Shown in pieces: positions 1 to 9,267 of a stretch of 44,050 nucleotides of DNA. The DNA is from Planctomycetia bacterium TMED53. Its GTDB lineage: Bacteria > Planctomycetota > UBA8108 > UBA1146. The notes under the pieces are model-generated. The model searched no databases. It was not told the DNA's origin and saw only the letters and a program-made list of their open reading frames with translations. Every line of letters starts with the position of its first letter. Within the stretch, counting starts at the first letter, position 1. The stretch lies in assembly GCA_002167285.1 (NCBI GenBank), contig NHDG01000074.1, forward strand, positions 1 through 44,050, written 5' to 3'. A program made the translations under genes and the position numbers.

Positions 1-1152
1 GATTTCAACGGCGGCGTCGACGACTTCAGGGGTCATCGAGTATGCAGAAGAACGGACACGCTGCATCTCCAACTCACGTCCACGAAGGTTGGAAAGCTCC
101 GACTCGTCTGCGTCACCCGATTCAACCTGATTGGAGATGACCGCACTCACGTCGCGGTACTCACTCCAACGGGCCATCTGGTTACAAGCATTCAAAGCCA
201 TTGCGGCGGCACCACTCGGGTTCAAGGAGAGAGCATCAGCAAGGAACTGCTCTGCACGAAGCTCGTTCAATTCCCAACCCTCTACCGATTTCCAAGCCAA
301 GTTCCCACCGTCCGCCATCCACAGTACTGGATCGTGGTAAGTGCGAACCATCTTGCCACCGTCGTTGCTGAATGCATGAGCTTGATCGGTCAACAAACCG
401 TAAGCCTCACGACCACTGCTTCCTGGAATGATGGAGTCGGCGGCAGCATTGGCAGCGGCACGAACGAGCGGATCTCCAGTGGACTCAGCGAGCCAACGAA
501 GGGAAGGCACGGATACCGGGTGGCCAATCTTCTGCAGAGCGGCGACCGCACCCATGACGACTCCCTGCTCGGAAGCGTGAAGACTGCGACAAAGAGGGAG
601 TACGGCATCGTCTGCAATACGAGTAATCGCCTGAATCGCAAGCACGCGAAGCTTTTGCTCCGGCTGGCCCAGACGCTCTACGAGTCCGGGCAGGAGGTAC
701 ACACCGTGATCACTGATGGCACGGTAAAGCAACTTGGTTCTCTCGAGGAGATCTTCGTCACTGAAGTAGGTCTCGAGAACACTGTTGATGGCGTCCTCAT
801 CCATCGAGCGACGCTTCGTCTCGAGTGAAGTCAGGCGCAACAGGGTTCCCATTTGACCACTGAGGGTTTCATCGCCAGCGCGGATCACACGGATCAACTC
901 GCCGTATCCAACCTTATCGACCCAATCAAGGGCTTCCTCGGAGGTGATGTCCAGCAACAATGCGCGCTCAAAATTTTGGCGTGCTTCGTCGAGTTTTCCC
1001 TGCTGAAAAAGATTGATACCTTCGTCCAACAGTGCACGCACATCTGGTCGAACCTGTGCGTCGACAGAGCCGGTGAGACCCGGCATTACAATCAGCAATG
1101 CGATGCATGCCATCAGGATTCCTCTGAGAATCCCGCAACTCCGGTGCTTCAT
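1..1152 (-). CDS. Secreted TPR/HEAT-repeat protein, C-terminus cut by window edge
   Basis: Reading the minus strand from the ATG at 1152 gives 384 open codons that run off the left edge, so the gene is partial. It begins with a signal peptide: MKHRSCG, a hydrophobic stretch around residues 8-28, and a likely cleavage after VDA. A TPR-like helix pair follows (LLDEGINLFQQGKLDEA, about residues 41-57). Next come alpha-helical HEAT-like units around residues 155-240, including LRVLAIQAITRIADDAVLP and VVMGAVAALQKIGHP. These repeats usually act as protein-binding scaffolds; no catalytic motif is visible. GAGGTG lies 3 nt before the chosen ATG. An in-frame ATG at 1167 (adding MNEVV) is the alternative. 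The specific role is unknown. Confidence 0.85.
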   Translation of the reverse strand, partial: MKHRSCGILRGILMACIALLIVMPGLTGSVDAQVRPDVRALLDEGINLFQQGKLDEARQNFERALLLDITSEEALDWVDKVGYGELIRVIRAGDETLSGQMGTLLRLTSLETKRRSMDEDAINSVLETYFSDEDLLERTKLLYRAISDHGVYLLPGLVERLGQPEQKLRVLAIQAITRIADDAVLPLCRSLHASEQGVVMGAVAALQKIGHPVSVPSLRWLAESTGDPLVRAAANAAADSIIPGSSGREAYGLLTDQAHAFSNDGGKMVRTYHDPVLWMADGGNLAWKSVEGWELNELRAEQFLADALSLNPSGAAAMALNACNQMARWSEYRDVSAVISNQVESGDADESELSNLRGRELEMQRVRSSAYSMTPEVVDAAVEI

Positions 1153-1626
1153 GACCACCTCGTTCATGCTCGTTCATCCCTCCTGTGCCTTGCCACGAAG
1201 AGACCTTCTCCTGCAGGGCACGTCAGTTGTAGATTTCTTGGTTTCCTCGGTTCGGTCGCAACACTGAAACCGATGCGGATGGAAGCGGACAGTGTCGTGC
1301 TTATCCTCGCACGACACTGTCTATCCACCGGCAAAAAGCAACGGTATTGACCGACTCTTCATTTCTTTCCACCCTCGAAAGACGACACAGCAGCACCAGA
1401 ATCCACCGATCGGAACGACTCCGGAGCTCCCAAGTCCATCGAGAGCAGTCCATGTTGTCTCATAGGACCTCGCCGTTGTCGAGACATCGCCGCAACTCAA
1501 AGGGGTCGCCCAAATCTCTCGGAGGGGTACCAAGCCTCGAAGATCGCCGGCAAAGAGGTTGCATTTTAACTCTGGCGGGGCTAGCACATGGGGGGTGGTC
1601 CGTTTTGAAGGGATTTCCACAAACCC
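1153..1626. other. Divergent intergenic region, 474 bp, no convincing gene
   Basis: This gap separates the leftward HEAT-repeat gene from the rightward larC operon, so both promoters should lie in it. Short open frames on both strands have no ribosome site or recognisable product. The only clear structure is the 13-bp perfect hairpin at 1288-1321. No convincing -35/-10 pair was found. Confidence 0.6.
1288..1321. repeat. Perfect 13-bp inverted repeat, 8-nt loop
   Basis: GACAGTGTCGTGC (1288-1300) is the exact reverse complement of 1309-1321, with loop TTATCCTC. There is no T-tract on either side and the two flanking genes diverge. A terminator is therefore an awkward explanation; an operator or a structured 5' leader is possible. 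Confidence 0.7.
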
Positions 1627-2949
1627 ATGAATCAAAAGGACTTAAGCAATTACAGCCACATCGAAGAAGGTCCCACAGAGCTCTTCATCGACGCCAGTCG
1701 CGGGGTCGCCGGGGATATGCTGCTCGCTGCCCTCGTCAATTTGGGGGTCCCCGAGAAGATCATTCGGGAGCCCTTGGCTGCGATTTTACCCCCCCACGAG
1801 ATCGAATTTGTGGCTGAAAATCGCCGTGGAATCGTCGGGCTCGGGGCTCGAGTCACCCCCCTCGAAGCTTCCCCTCCCCATCGGACCCTGCCCGATCTTC
1901 TAGCGGTTCTCAAACAACCCTCATTGCCCCAATGGGTCCGGGAAAAGGCTGAGGAGGTCTATCGCAGGCTCGCCAAAGCGGAAGCTGCTGTTCATGGCAT
2001 CGCTGAAGAAAAGGTCCACTTCCACGAAGTTGGAGCGATCGACGCCCAGGTGGACATCCTCGGAGTCCTCCTCGCCATCGATTACCTATCTCCAAAAAGC
2101 ATCACTTGCTCCTCGCTCCCATTGGGAAATGGCCAAGTTCGTGCCGCCCACGGCTTGATTCCGGTCCCAGCTCCTGCCGTCGTCGAACTCTTGCGCGGAG
2201 CACGGGTGCACGCAGGACCCGCTGGGCGTGAATTGACAACTCCGACTGGTGCAGCATTACTGATGAGTCTGGCCACCTCCCAAGAGGAAGCTTCTTCCGG
2301 CATTTTAATGCGACAAGGTTGGGGCTACGGTCAACGGATCGCACCGGAGGAGGATCCGGTCAATGGTGTAAGATTGCTCCAGTTTAACAGTTCGTCCACG
2401 CTCAAAGATGAGCAGTCGCAGAGTGATCAAGTCATCCGATTGGAAACAGTGATCGACCACATCCCTGCGGAAGACTTAGGCGGAATCATCGACCGCTGCC
2501 TCGATGCCGGAGCATTAGAAGCATTTCTATCGCCGATCCATATGAAAAAATCACGGCCTGGCCATCAACTGACAGTCCTCGCAAAACCGCAAGACGAAGC
2601 ACTCCTCTGTCGATCGATTCACCGCTGGACCGGCACCCTCGGGATCCGCGTCGAATCCTTACGCAGAAGCTTGCTGAAGAGGGAATCGCAAAGCATCGAG
2701 GCTTTTGGAGAAAAGATTCAAATCAAGCTGGCTTGGTATGGCACGGAATTGATCTCCGCCCGACCCGAACATGATGACGTGGCACGCCTGGCGGCGACCC
2801 GGGATTGGTCCCCAGAATACACAAGGCTGCAATTGGCCAGCGTCATCGACTCTCAAATCGCCGAAAATGGCTTTATTCCCCAAACGGAAGCTTTGGGACC
2901 AGATTTGAGCTCAAAAAATCGCCGAAATTCTGGGATTCGCCATGAATGA
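1627..2949 (+). CDS. larC: LarC-family nickel-pincer cofactor nickel insertion protein
   Basis: The 440-residue protein has the LarC (DUF111) signature: an N-terminal ELFIDASRGVAGDMLL motif from about residue 19 and a His/Glu/Asp-rich FHEVGAIDAQVDILG motif near residue 132. In characterised members, LarC inserts nickel into the pyridinium bis-thiocarboxylate mononucleotide cofactor, using CTP. In Lactiplantibacillus larC is made by a frameshift; here the gene is one uninterrupted frame. No larB, larE or lactate racemase gene is in the window. A GAAGGGA lies 12 nt before the ATG. The 3' end overlaps the sigma factor gene by 8 bp, which implies translational coupling. The nickel-cofactor role is inferred from family membership. 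Confidence 0.88.
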   Translation: MNQKDLSNYSHIEEGPTELFIDASRGVAGDMLLAALVNLGVPEKIIREPLAAILPPHEIEFVAENRRGIVGLGARVTPLEASPPHRTLPDLLAVLKQPSLPQWVREKAEEVYRRLAKAEAAVHGIAEEKVHFHEVGAIDAQVDILGVLLAIDYLSPKSITCSSLPLGNGQVRAAHGLIPVPAPAVVELLRGARVHAGPAGRELTTPTGAALLMSLATSQEEASSGILMRQGWGYGQRIAPEEDPVNGVRLLQFNSSSTLKDEQSQSDQVIRLETVIDHIPAEDLGGIIDRCLDAGALEAFLSPIHMKKSRPGHQLTVLAKPQDEALLCRSIHRWTGTLGIRVESLRRSLLKRESQSIEAFGEKIQIKLAWYGTELISARPEHDDVARLAATRDWSPEYTRLQLASVIDSQIAENGFIPQTEALGPDLSSKNRRNSGIRHE

Positions 2950-3658
2950 ATCGGAATCACTCCCGTCATCCCCCGTGCCAGAACAGACCAGGCCAGAGAA
3001 TTCTGGTCAACAAGGCAAGGGTGCTGCCGTGAATGCCGAACAGGATGACGAAGATCGCCGACTGATTCGACTTCACCTCGCCGGCGACCCCGCAGGTTTC
3101 GAGGGATTGTACCGATTACACCGGGAGAGGATCTTCGCCGTGTCGATGCGTATGTTGAGAAATCGCGAAGATGCTCTCGATACCACGCAGGAAGTCTTCG
3201 TCCGAATTCACAAGGCTCTCGACGGCTTCGATACTTCGGGTCGTTTTTTGACTTGGGCTTACCGCATCACCACCAATCAGTGCATCGATCGAATTCGCCG
3301 CCGCAAGGTGCGCAAGGAACAATCGGTGTTCGAGGACTCAGTCGGAGAAAAACGCGATCTTCGGACAGGAAGATCGGGGACCTCTGCACCGGAAGCAGAA
3401 TTGGAACAGGAAGAGGTCGCCCAAGCGGTCAGTGCTGCGGTCGAACAGTTGGGAGACGCCCACCGAATGGTCTTCACACTCTACTGCTACGAAGGGCTCT
3501 CCTACGGAGAAATCGCTGCAGTGATGGGGATCCCTGTCGGCACGGTGATGTCGCGACTCTATCATGCACGAAAAAAGGTTCGCGAATCGCTCCCCAACGA
3601 TTGGGATCCCGGTGGACGCAAGCGCGGTAAGACTGATAACGAAGGAGGTGGTTCATGA
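2942..3658 (+). CDS. ECF-type RNA polymerase sigma factor
   Basis: This 238-residue protein has region 2 at about residues 45-122 (MLRNREDALDTTQEVFVRIH, then FLTWAYRITTNQCIDRIRRR). Region 4 lies at about 165-220 (YEGLSYGEIAAVMGIPVGTV, then MSRLYHARKKVRE). These are the core and -35-element binding regions of ECF sigma-70 factors. An acidic, low-complexity N-terminal extension of about 40 residues precedes region 2. The ATG lies inside the end of larC (ATGAATGA), and the stop overlaps the start of the next gene (ATGA). The following membrane protein is therefore the natural candidate for its regulator. The target regulon is not apparent. Confidence 0.93.
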   Translation: MNESESLPSSPVPEQTRPENSGQQGKGAAVNAEQDDEDRRLIRLHLAGDPAGFEGLYRLHRERIFAVSMRMLRNREDALDTTQEVFVRIHKALDGFDTSGRFLTWAYRITTNQCIDRIRRRKVRKEQSVFEDSVGEKRDLRTGRSGTSAPEAELEQEEVAQAVSAAVEQLGDAHRMVFTLYCYEGLSYGEIAAVMGIPVGTVMSRLYHARKKVRESLPNDWDPGGRKRGKTDNEGGGS

Positions 3659-4149
3659 GTCATGATGACGATTTTGACAGATTCCGTGAACTCATCGAAG
3701 CTTCTGCCTCACGGGAGTTGACCGACGCAGAGATCGCCTTCCTCGGGCGCATGGGCTTCCAGTCAGAAGACTGTAGAGAATGGCTCGAAGCGGATGCAGA
3801 AGAGGTGGATTCTTGGGTTTCCCAAGACCCGCTTCAAGAGATTGCCCCACCCAGCTCACTTGATTGGGCTCGGGTCGAAACAGGCCTACGAAGGGCTGGC
3901 GCACTCCCCTCGCCGCAGAGGAGTAAACCGATGGGCATGACCCTGATCGCCACCGCTGCGGCCTTGTTGATCTGCGTCGGTGTGGTTTATTCGATACTTC
4001 GGGACGGCTTGTCCGGGCCCGTGGACCCCCTCGAAGATGAAGTCGTTTTCGAGGTTCTGGACTTGCCTGAAGGAGACGGTAGTTTCATTCTTCATGAAGA
4101 AGAAGGTGACGACGACGGTGTCCTCATGATCATCTTCTCAAATGGTTAG
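3655..4149 (+). CDS. Probable membrane anti-sigma factor, non-zinc type
   Basis: The 164-residue protein overlaps the sigma gene by 4 bp and has a strong GGAGGTGG ribosome site. The N-terminal half is helical and acidic (FDRFRELIEASASRELTDAE). One membrane span lies at about residues 92-114 (MTLIATAAALLICVGVVYSI), followed by an acidic C-terminal domain. This cytoplasmic helix - membrane span - outer domain layout and the gene order fit an anti-sigma factor. The HxxxCxxC zinc motif of the ZAS family is absent; only one Cys is present in the N-terminal half. The assignment rests on context and topology rather than a diagnostic motif. Confidence 0.65.
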   Translation: MSHDDDFDRFRELIEASASRELTDAEIAFLGRMGFQSEDCREWLEADAEEVDSWVSQDPLQEIAPPSSLDWARVETGLRRAGALPSPQRSKPMGMTLIATAAALLICVGVVYSILRDGLSGPVDPLEDEVVFEVLDLPEGDGSFILHEEEGDDDGVLMIIFSNG

Positions 4150-4158
4150 GATCGAACG

Positions 4159-4692
4159 GTGAACTTCAGCTTTATCACCCTACTCAACCCGCTGTCGCTT
4201 TTCCGGAAGTCCGGACCACACCCGGGGATCCTCGCGTCACTTCTGATTCTCCTCTGCTCGACTTTCGTCCTCTGCTCCACTGTCGCTGCGACGCAAGCCT
4301 CAGCGACCTCAGGCCAAGATCCGGCAAAGGACAGTGATCGCTTACGTGTTCTTCACGTCAGCGGTGCCGATAGCGGCGATATTCCCGCAAATCTGAAAAA
4401 ATACAGCAACTACCTGCGTCGGGCAGGAGCCACCCACTGGAAGCTTCAACAAGAGAAAGCGGTCCGCTTAAAAGGGACCAAGCCTCTCGAAGTGGCTCTC
4501 CCTGAGAAATTGGGCAAGGCCATCATATCGGTCGATGCGAAAAAAGTGGCCACTGTCCGGTTCCTCGATCCCAAGGGAAATAGCCTCGGAAAGTACCGTT
4601 CGAGCCGTTTTCCGCTGGTCATCGTCAATCAGCGCCTCAAGCTCAAGGGCCAGCCCTACGTCTTCATCCTCGATCTGCCAGCCAAGAAATAG
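4159..4692 (+). CDS. Exported hypothetical protein downstream of sigma/anti-sigma pair
   Basis: A 177-residue product starts at GTG, with AGGA 9 nt upstream and only 9 bp after the anti-sigma stop, so it is probably the last gene of the larC-sigma operon. The N-terminus has a long hydrophobic segment (ILASLLILLCSTFVLCSTVA, residues 24-43) ending in an Ala-rich region that looks like a signal peptide or anchor. The mature part is basic, with beta-like stretches such as AIISVDAKKVATVRFLDPKG. The family is not recognised. A role in envelope sensing with the sigma system is only a guess from position. Confidence 0.75.
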   Translation: MNFSFITLLNPLSLFRKSGPHPGILASLLILLCSTFVLCSTVAATQASATSGQDPAKDSDRLRVLHVSGADSGDIPANLKKYSNYLRRAGATHWKLQQEKAVRLKGTKPLEVALPEKLGKAIISVDAKKVATVRFLDPKGNSLGKYRSSRFPLVIVNQRLKLKGQPYVFILDLPAKK

Positions 4693-4748
4693 GCTTTCTC
4701 CCGGTTTTTTGTTGCAGTTGGACCCCAGAAAATCCGATCTTCTGAGAG

Positions 4749-6029
4749 ATGGAAGATTTTAGGATCGCCCTACTGGGATTGGGAAATGTTGGGACAGCGG
4801 TCGCAGAACTGCTCTCCTCGACGCAGAAGGAATGCCTCGCAAGGGCAGGCCGAAGGGTCGTCGTCGATCGAATCGTCGTCCGTGATCTGAATCGCCCCCG
4901 TCATATTCCTGCTGAACTTCCCGGACTCAAAAAGTTGGGGACAGAACCGATGGAAGCGGTCCAAGATCCCGACATCGATGCCATCGTCGAATTAGTCGGT
5001 GGAGAAGATCACCCCCGCACCTGGATCCGGGAAGCACTTGAGACGGGCAAGGAGGTGATCACAGCCAACAAGGCTGTCCTCGCTGTCCATGGGGAAGAGT
5101 TATTCAACCTCGCCCATGAAAAAAATCGTGGTCTCTACTACGAAGCGTCTGTCGCCGCTGCGGTTCCCGTTCTTCAGGTGATGCAACAAGGAATCCCTGC
5201 TGGCCCCGTAGATCGGCTAGTCGGCATCTTGAATGGCACCTGTAACTTCATCCTCGATCAACTGGAGATGCATTCCTTCGAGGACGCTTTAAAGAAAGCC
5301 CAGGAAGCAGGGCTCGCCGAGGCAGACCCCACTCTGGACATCACCGGAATGGACTCGGCACATAAGCTGATCCTACTGGCGAGGATCCTCCTCGGTCATA
5401 CAGTTCCGGTCAAAAAACTACGCGTCGAGGGAATCGTGAACATCGATCCCATCGATATCAGCTTCGGCTGGTCTCAAGATCTCAAACTCAAGCTACTCGG
5501 CATTCTCGAGAGGAATGGCCGTGGAACATGCATGGGAGTGATGCCGTGCTTCATCTCTGCACAACACCCTCTCGCAAACGTGACCGCTGAAGACAACGCC
5601 ATCCTTTTGGAAGCAGACCCCTTCGGGGCACTGGTGCTTCAAGGTAAAGGCGCAGGTGGAAAACCGACTGCAGGAAGTGTTGTTGCCGACATTCTGCGAG
5701 CTGCACGGGGTGATTCCTCTTCGACTCTACCAGCAGGGGAAGAAACAACGATCCTCGACCCCGGGTTGAGACAAGCACGTCACTACCTGCGTCTGGAGGT
5801 CCCCGATCGACCTGGTGTTCTCGCCAGGGTCGCAGGTGCTTTGGCTTCTGAAGAGGTCGGCATCGCCGCACTCGAACAGAGTGAAAATCTCAGTGAAGTG
5901 CACGACAGTGTTCCGGTTCAAATTTTGACGCACCCGGTGCAAACCCCTCAACTCGATCGGGCACTCGATCATCTCGATGAAGACCTTCGGGATATCTCTG
6001 CACCGGTTCGAATACGTATCGAGGAATAG
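4749..6029 (+). CDS. hom: Homoserine dehydrogenase with C-terminal ACT domain
   Basis: The enzyme reduces aspartate semialdehyde to homoserine, the branch point to threonine and methionine. The 426 residues include the nucleotide-binding GLGNVGTAVAELL (from residue 10), the ANKAVLA motif near 110, and the family signature GILNGTCNFILDQLE near 160. The C-terminal part from about residue 345 (LRLEVPDRPGVLARVAGALA) is an ACT domain, which in this family commonly gives threonine feedback. It is a stand-alone enzyme, not fused to aspartokinase. It opens a four-gene threonine operon; the upstream ribosome site is weak (GAGAG directly before ATG). Confidence 0.96.
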   Translation: MEDFRIALLGLGNVGTAVAELLSSTQKECLARAGRRVVVDRIVVRDLNRPRHIPAELPGLKKLGTEPMEAVQDPDIDAIVELVGGEDHPRTWIREALETGKEVITANKAVLAVHGEELFNLAHEKNRGLYYEASVAAAVPVLQVMQQGIPAGPVDRLVGILNGTCNFILDQLEMHSFEDALKKAQEAGLAEADPTLDITGMDSAHKLILLARILLGHTVPVKKLRVEGIVNIDPIDISFGWSQDLKLKLLGILERNGRGTCMGVMPCFISAQHPLANVTAEDNAILLEADPFGALVLQGKGAGGKPTAGSVVADILRAARGDSSSTLPAGEETTILDPGLRQARHYLRLEVPDRPGVLARVAGALASEEVGIAALEQSENLSEVHDSVPVQILTHPVQTPQLDRALDHLDEDLRDISAPVRIRIEE

Positions 6030-6047
6030 GTAAAAGGAGACGAACCG

Positions 6048-7103
6048 ATGGCAGGACTCATCGAACGCTACAGAGATCGACTCCCTGTCGATCTGGAAAC
6101 GCCGGTGATCTCCCTTGAAGAGGGATCGACTCCGCTTATCCCCGCACCTGCCCTCTCGAAAATTTTGGGGGAAGAGCGAAGTGTCTTCCTTAAGTTTGAG
6201 GGGCTCAACCCAACGTGTTCTTTCAAGGATCGAGGAATGACTCTCGCCGTCTCGAAAGCGATGGAATCAGAGTGTCGTGGGGTCATTTGCGCCTCCACCG
6301 GAAACACCTCCGCAGCAGCCGCAGCTTATGCCGCCCGCGCTGGTGTTCCGTGCTACGTCGTTTTACCTGCAGGCAAAGTTGCAGCAGGAAAGCTAGCACA
6401 AGCCCTAGTCCACGGAGCAAAGGTGATCCCCATCGAAGGAAACTTCGATCAAGCTTTACAACTCGTAGTCGAGATCGCAGAGAAGGAGGGAATCACCCTC
6501 GTCAATTCTCTCAATCCCTACCGAATTGAAGGACAAAAGACGGTCGCCTTTGAAATCGTCGATGCCCTCGGTGCCGCTCCCAACACCCACTTCTTACCTG
6601 TGGGAAATGCTGGAAATATCACGGCTACTTGGCGTGGATATCGTCAATACCACGAAGAAGGCGTGATCCATTCGGCACCGCGAATGTTCGGTTGTCAGGC
6701 TGCAGGTGCAGCCCCCATCGTCCACGGCAAACCCATCGAAAACCCCGAGACGATCGCGACTGCGATCCGCATTGGTAATCCCGCTTCATGGCAAGGAGCA
6801 ACCACTGCCATCAAAGAATCTGAAGGTGAAATCAGCGCCGTTTCCGATGAACAAATCCTTGAGGCCTACGCACACTTAGCTGCGAAGGAGGGTGTCTTCT
6901 GTGAACCCGCCAGTGCTGCCAGTGTCGCAGGTCTATTGGCACGCCACCGTGCCGGATTGGAAATCTGCCCGCAAGGCGGAGTCGTCGTCTGCACATTGAC
7001 AGGCCATGGACTCAAAGATCCGGAGAGGGCCATCGCAGGACTCGATATCCCCCCACCGGTTTCTTCTGACCTCGATTCATTACGCCAGAGAATGGGCCTT
7101 TGA
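6048..7103 (+). CDS. thrC: Threonine synthase
   Basis: This PLP enzyme converts O-phosphohomoserine to threonine. The 351-residue length fits the short bacterial class. The PLP-binding lysine is K60 in NPTCSFKDRGM. ASTGNTSAAAAAYAARAG and the glycine-rich GNAGNITATWRGY complete the fold-type II phosphate-binding sites. AAAGGAGA stands 7 nt before the ATG, 18 bp after hom. The next gene, thrB, starts on the last base of its stop codon. Confidence 0.96.
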   Translation: MAGLIERYRDRLPVDLETPVISLEEGSTPLIPAPALSKILGEERSVFLKFEGLNPTCSFKDRGMTLAVSKAMESECRGVICASTGNTSAAAAAYAARAGVPCYVVLPAGKVAAGKLAQALVHGAKVIPIEGNFDQALQLVVEIAEKEGITLVNSLNPYRIEGQKTVAFEIVDALGAAPNTHFLPVGNAGNITATWRGYRQYHEEGVIHSAPRMFGCQAAGAAPIVHGKPIENPETIATAIRIGNPASWQGATTAIKESEGEISAVSDEQILEAYAHLAAKEGVFCEPASAASVAGLLARHRAGLEICPQGGVVVCTLTGHGLKDPERAIAGLDIPPPVSSDLDSLRQRMGL

Positions 7104-8026
7104 TGACCTCGTGGAAGATTCGGGTTCCAGCCTCCAGCGCCAATCTCGGTCCGGGATTTGATATCCTCGGGCTCGCTCTCGATTGTCATTTGAATCTTAC
7201 CGTGACTCCTTCAGACACCTTTCAGCTCGAGGTTTCCGGTGAAGGAGCCCATCAGGTTCCAACCGATGAGTCTCATTTGATCGTCGCAACCGCTCAAGAA
7301 ATCGCCGGAGACCTGGCACAGAATTGTCATTGGAAGATCGACAGCCAGATTCCGATGGCCCGTGGGCTAGGATCCAGCGCGGCAGCGATCGGCGCCGGGC
7401 TGACCGCGGGATTTCTGTTGAGAGATGGATCCATCTCGAATCGATCAGAGCTCTTCAAAGAACTGACATGCAGGGAAGGCCACGGCGACAACGCTGCTGC
7501 TGCTGTCTACGGAGGCTTACAGTTTTGCTTCGAGGAGCAAGGCTCAGGAATAACCCGCAAAGCAATTCCTTGCCCACAATCATTGGGAGTGATCGTCGTC
7601 ATTCCTGAACACGAACTTGCAACCTCAAAGGCCCGAGCTGCACTTCCTGTAGCCCATGAAACCTCTGCTGTCACCACCAACATGGCGGCTCTCGCTCTGT
7701 TGCTGCGAAGCATGGAGGAATCTGACACCAGACTTTTATCCGAGGCATGCACTGACACTATGCACGAGCCTTACAGGTTGCCTCTGGTGCCCGGACTCAC
7801 TGAAGCACTCTGTGCATTGCGCGGTGATTCGCACTTGCTTGGTTCTTGGCTTTCTGGAGCTGGACCCACATTGGCAAGTTTTGCCGCCACCAGTTCATTC
7901 CCGGAGTTACTCAAAGGAAATGGAGTGAGCTCCGCTGTCGCAGCGCTGGAACATTGCGACATCGCCTCACGAGTTCTCGGCCTACAAGTCGATCACTCTG
8001 GTATTCAGTGGGAGGAATTGACATGA
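7103..8026 (+). CDS. thrB: Homoserine kinase (GHMP family)
   Basis: The product phosphorylates homoserine for ThrC. It is a GHMP kinase: an N-terminal RVPASSANLGPGFDILG, the ATP-binding PMARGLGSSAAAIGAGL near residue 90, and a C-terminal LLGSWLSGAGPTLASF motif. I place the start at the ATG at 7103, overlapping the thrC TGA by one base (TGATG), rather than at the TTG three bases earlier. The product is 307 residues. The stop overlaps the aspartokinase start (ATGA). Confidence 0.95.
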   Translation: MTSWKIRVPASSANLGPGFDILGLALDCHLNLTVTPSDTFQLEVSGEGAHQVPTDESHLIVATAQEIAGDLAQNCHWKIDSQIPMARGLGSSAAAIGAGLTAGFLLRDGSISNRSELFKELTCREGHGDNAAAAVYGGLQFCFEEQGSGITRKAIPCPQSLGVIVVIPEHELATSKARAALPVAHETSAVTTNMAALALLLRSMEESDTRLLSEACTDTMHEPYRLPLVPGLTEALCALRGDSHLLGSWLSGAGPTLASFAATSSFPELLKGNGVSSAVAALEHCDIASRVLGLQVDHSGIQWEELT

Positions 8027-9264
8027 ACCCCACCGAGCTCAAAAAACCGATTCATGTGATGAAGTTTGGTGGCACCAGTGTCGCCTCTCCTTCGCTGATC
8101 CAAAATGCCGCCGATAGAATCGTCGAGCGCCAAACTTCCGGGTTTCATGTGGTGTGTGTCGTCTCCGCAATGGGCGATACAACCGATCGCCTCCTCTCCC
8201 TCGCCAGAGAGATCTCAAACGATCCGCCAGACCGGGAGCTGGATGTTCTTTTATCTGCTGGTGAGGTGCAGTCGATGGCATTGCTGTCGATGGCACTTCA
8301 TGAAAAGGGAATCGCCGCCCGCTCATTCACTGGATCCCAAGGAGGGATTCTCACCGATACCCAGCACTCAGAAGCAAAGATCTTGCGCATAGACCCCGAT
8401 CGTATCGTCTCTGCTCTCGCCAAGGATGAAGTCGTTGTCCTCGCAGGCTTTCAAGGACAAGACGAACAGGATGAGATCACCACTCTTGGACGCGGTGGAT
8501 CAGATACCAGTGCGGTGGCGATGGCCGCTGCCCTCGACGCTGAGTTGTGTGAAATCCTCACGGATGTCAGCGGAGTCTTTACCGCTGACCCAAGAATTGT
8601 CGATGGTGCCCGTCAAATCACGGCACTCGGTTATGACGAGATGCTGGAGATGGCAAATCTGGGTGCCCGAGTTCTGCACGGCCGATCCGTTGAGATGGCT
8701 CGCAGATTTCAGGTTCCTCTAGTGGTCGCCTCTGCGACACGGAACACTCCGGGAACCAGGATCAGCCGAAAGGAAGATGACATGGAAAAAGTAGAGATCA
8801 GAGCGGTCACCGATGACCGCAACGTTAAAAAAATCTCTCTCGTCTCAGTTCCAGATACGCCAGGTGTGGCTGCGAATATCTTCGGAGCTCTCGGAGAACT
8901 GGGCGTCAATGTTCGCCTCATCGTTCAAGCCCAGAGCCATGCAGGCAACAATGACATCACCTTCGTCGTTCCTGGAGACACTCACATCGAAGATCAGCAG
9001 TTAGATGAACTGGTGAAGCAGGTTGGCGGAGAAAACTGGATGATCGATGAACGTGTCGCCTTGTTGAACATCATCGGCGAAGGCATCTCCAGGGAAGCAG
9101 GAATTGCCGGCTCCATCTTCCGCATCCTCGCTGACCAACAAATCAACCTCGACCTGATCTCCAGTTCAAATCTGGTGATCACTTGTGTAGTCTCAGAGGA
9201 AGACTTGGTTCGGGGAACCAGAGCGCTCCATGAAGGACTGATCGAAACAGACGCCACTTCATGA
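8023..9264 (+). CDS. lysC: Aspartate kinase, monofunctional, two ACT domains
   Basis: Aspartokinase makes the first committed step of the aspartate family. The start is the ATG at 8023, which overlaps the thrB stop by 4 bp and has GGAGG 7 nt upstream; a longer in-frame reading from 7846 would lie inside thrB and is rejected. The 413-residue product has the kinase motif KFGGTSVASPSLI at residue 14, TTLGRGGSDTSAVAMAAALD near 160, and EILTDVSGVFTADPRIV. Two ACT units follow from about residue 275 (VSVPDTPGVAANIFGALGEL and NIIGEGISREAGIAGSIFRI). Placement beside hom-thrCB suggests threonine-oriented control, which is not proven. Naming as lysC is by family only. Confidence 0.94.
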   Translation: MNPTELKKPIHVMKFGGTSVASPSLIQNAADRIVERQTSGFHVVCVVSAMGDTTDRLLSLAREISNDPPDRELDVLLSAGEVQSMALLSMALHEKGIAARSFTGSQGGILTDTQHSEAKILRIDPDRIVSALAKDEVVVLAGFQGQDEQDEITTLGRGGSDTSAVAMAAALDAELCEILTDVSGVFTADPRIVDGARQITALGYDEMLEMANLGARVLHGRSVEMARRFQVPLVVASATRNTPGTRISRKEDDMEKVEIRAVTDDRNVKKISLVSVPDTPGVAANIFGALGELGVNVRLIVQAQSHAGNNDITFVVPGDTHIEDQQLDELVKQVGGENWMIDERVALLNIIGEGISREAGIAGSIFRILADQQINLDLISSSNLVITCVVSEEDLVRGTRALHEGLIETDATS

Positions 9265-9267
9265 AAA

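Noticed and set aside
1627-2949. Programmed frameshift in larC
   Set aside because: The gene is one open frame covering both expected halves, so no frameshift is needed.
7846-8022. N-terminal extension of aspartokinase
   Set aside because: The extra 59 codons lie within thrB and have no ribosome site. The ATG at 8023 has GGAGG and the conserved N-terminus.
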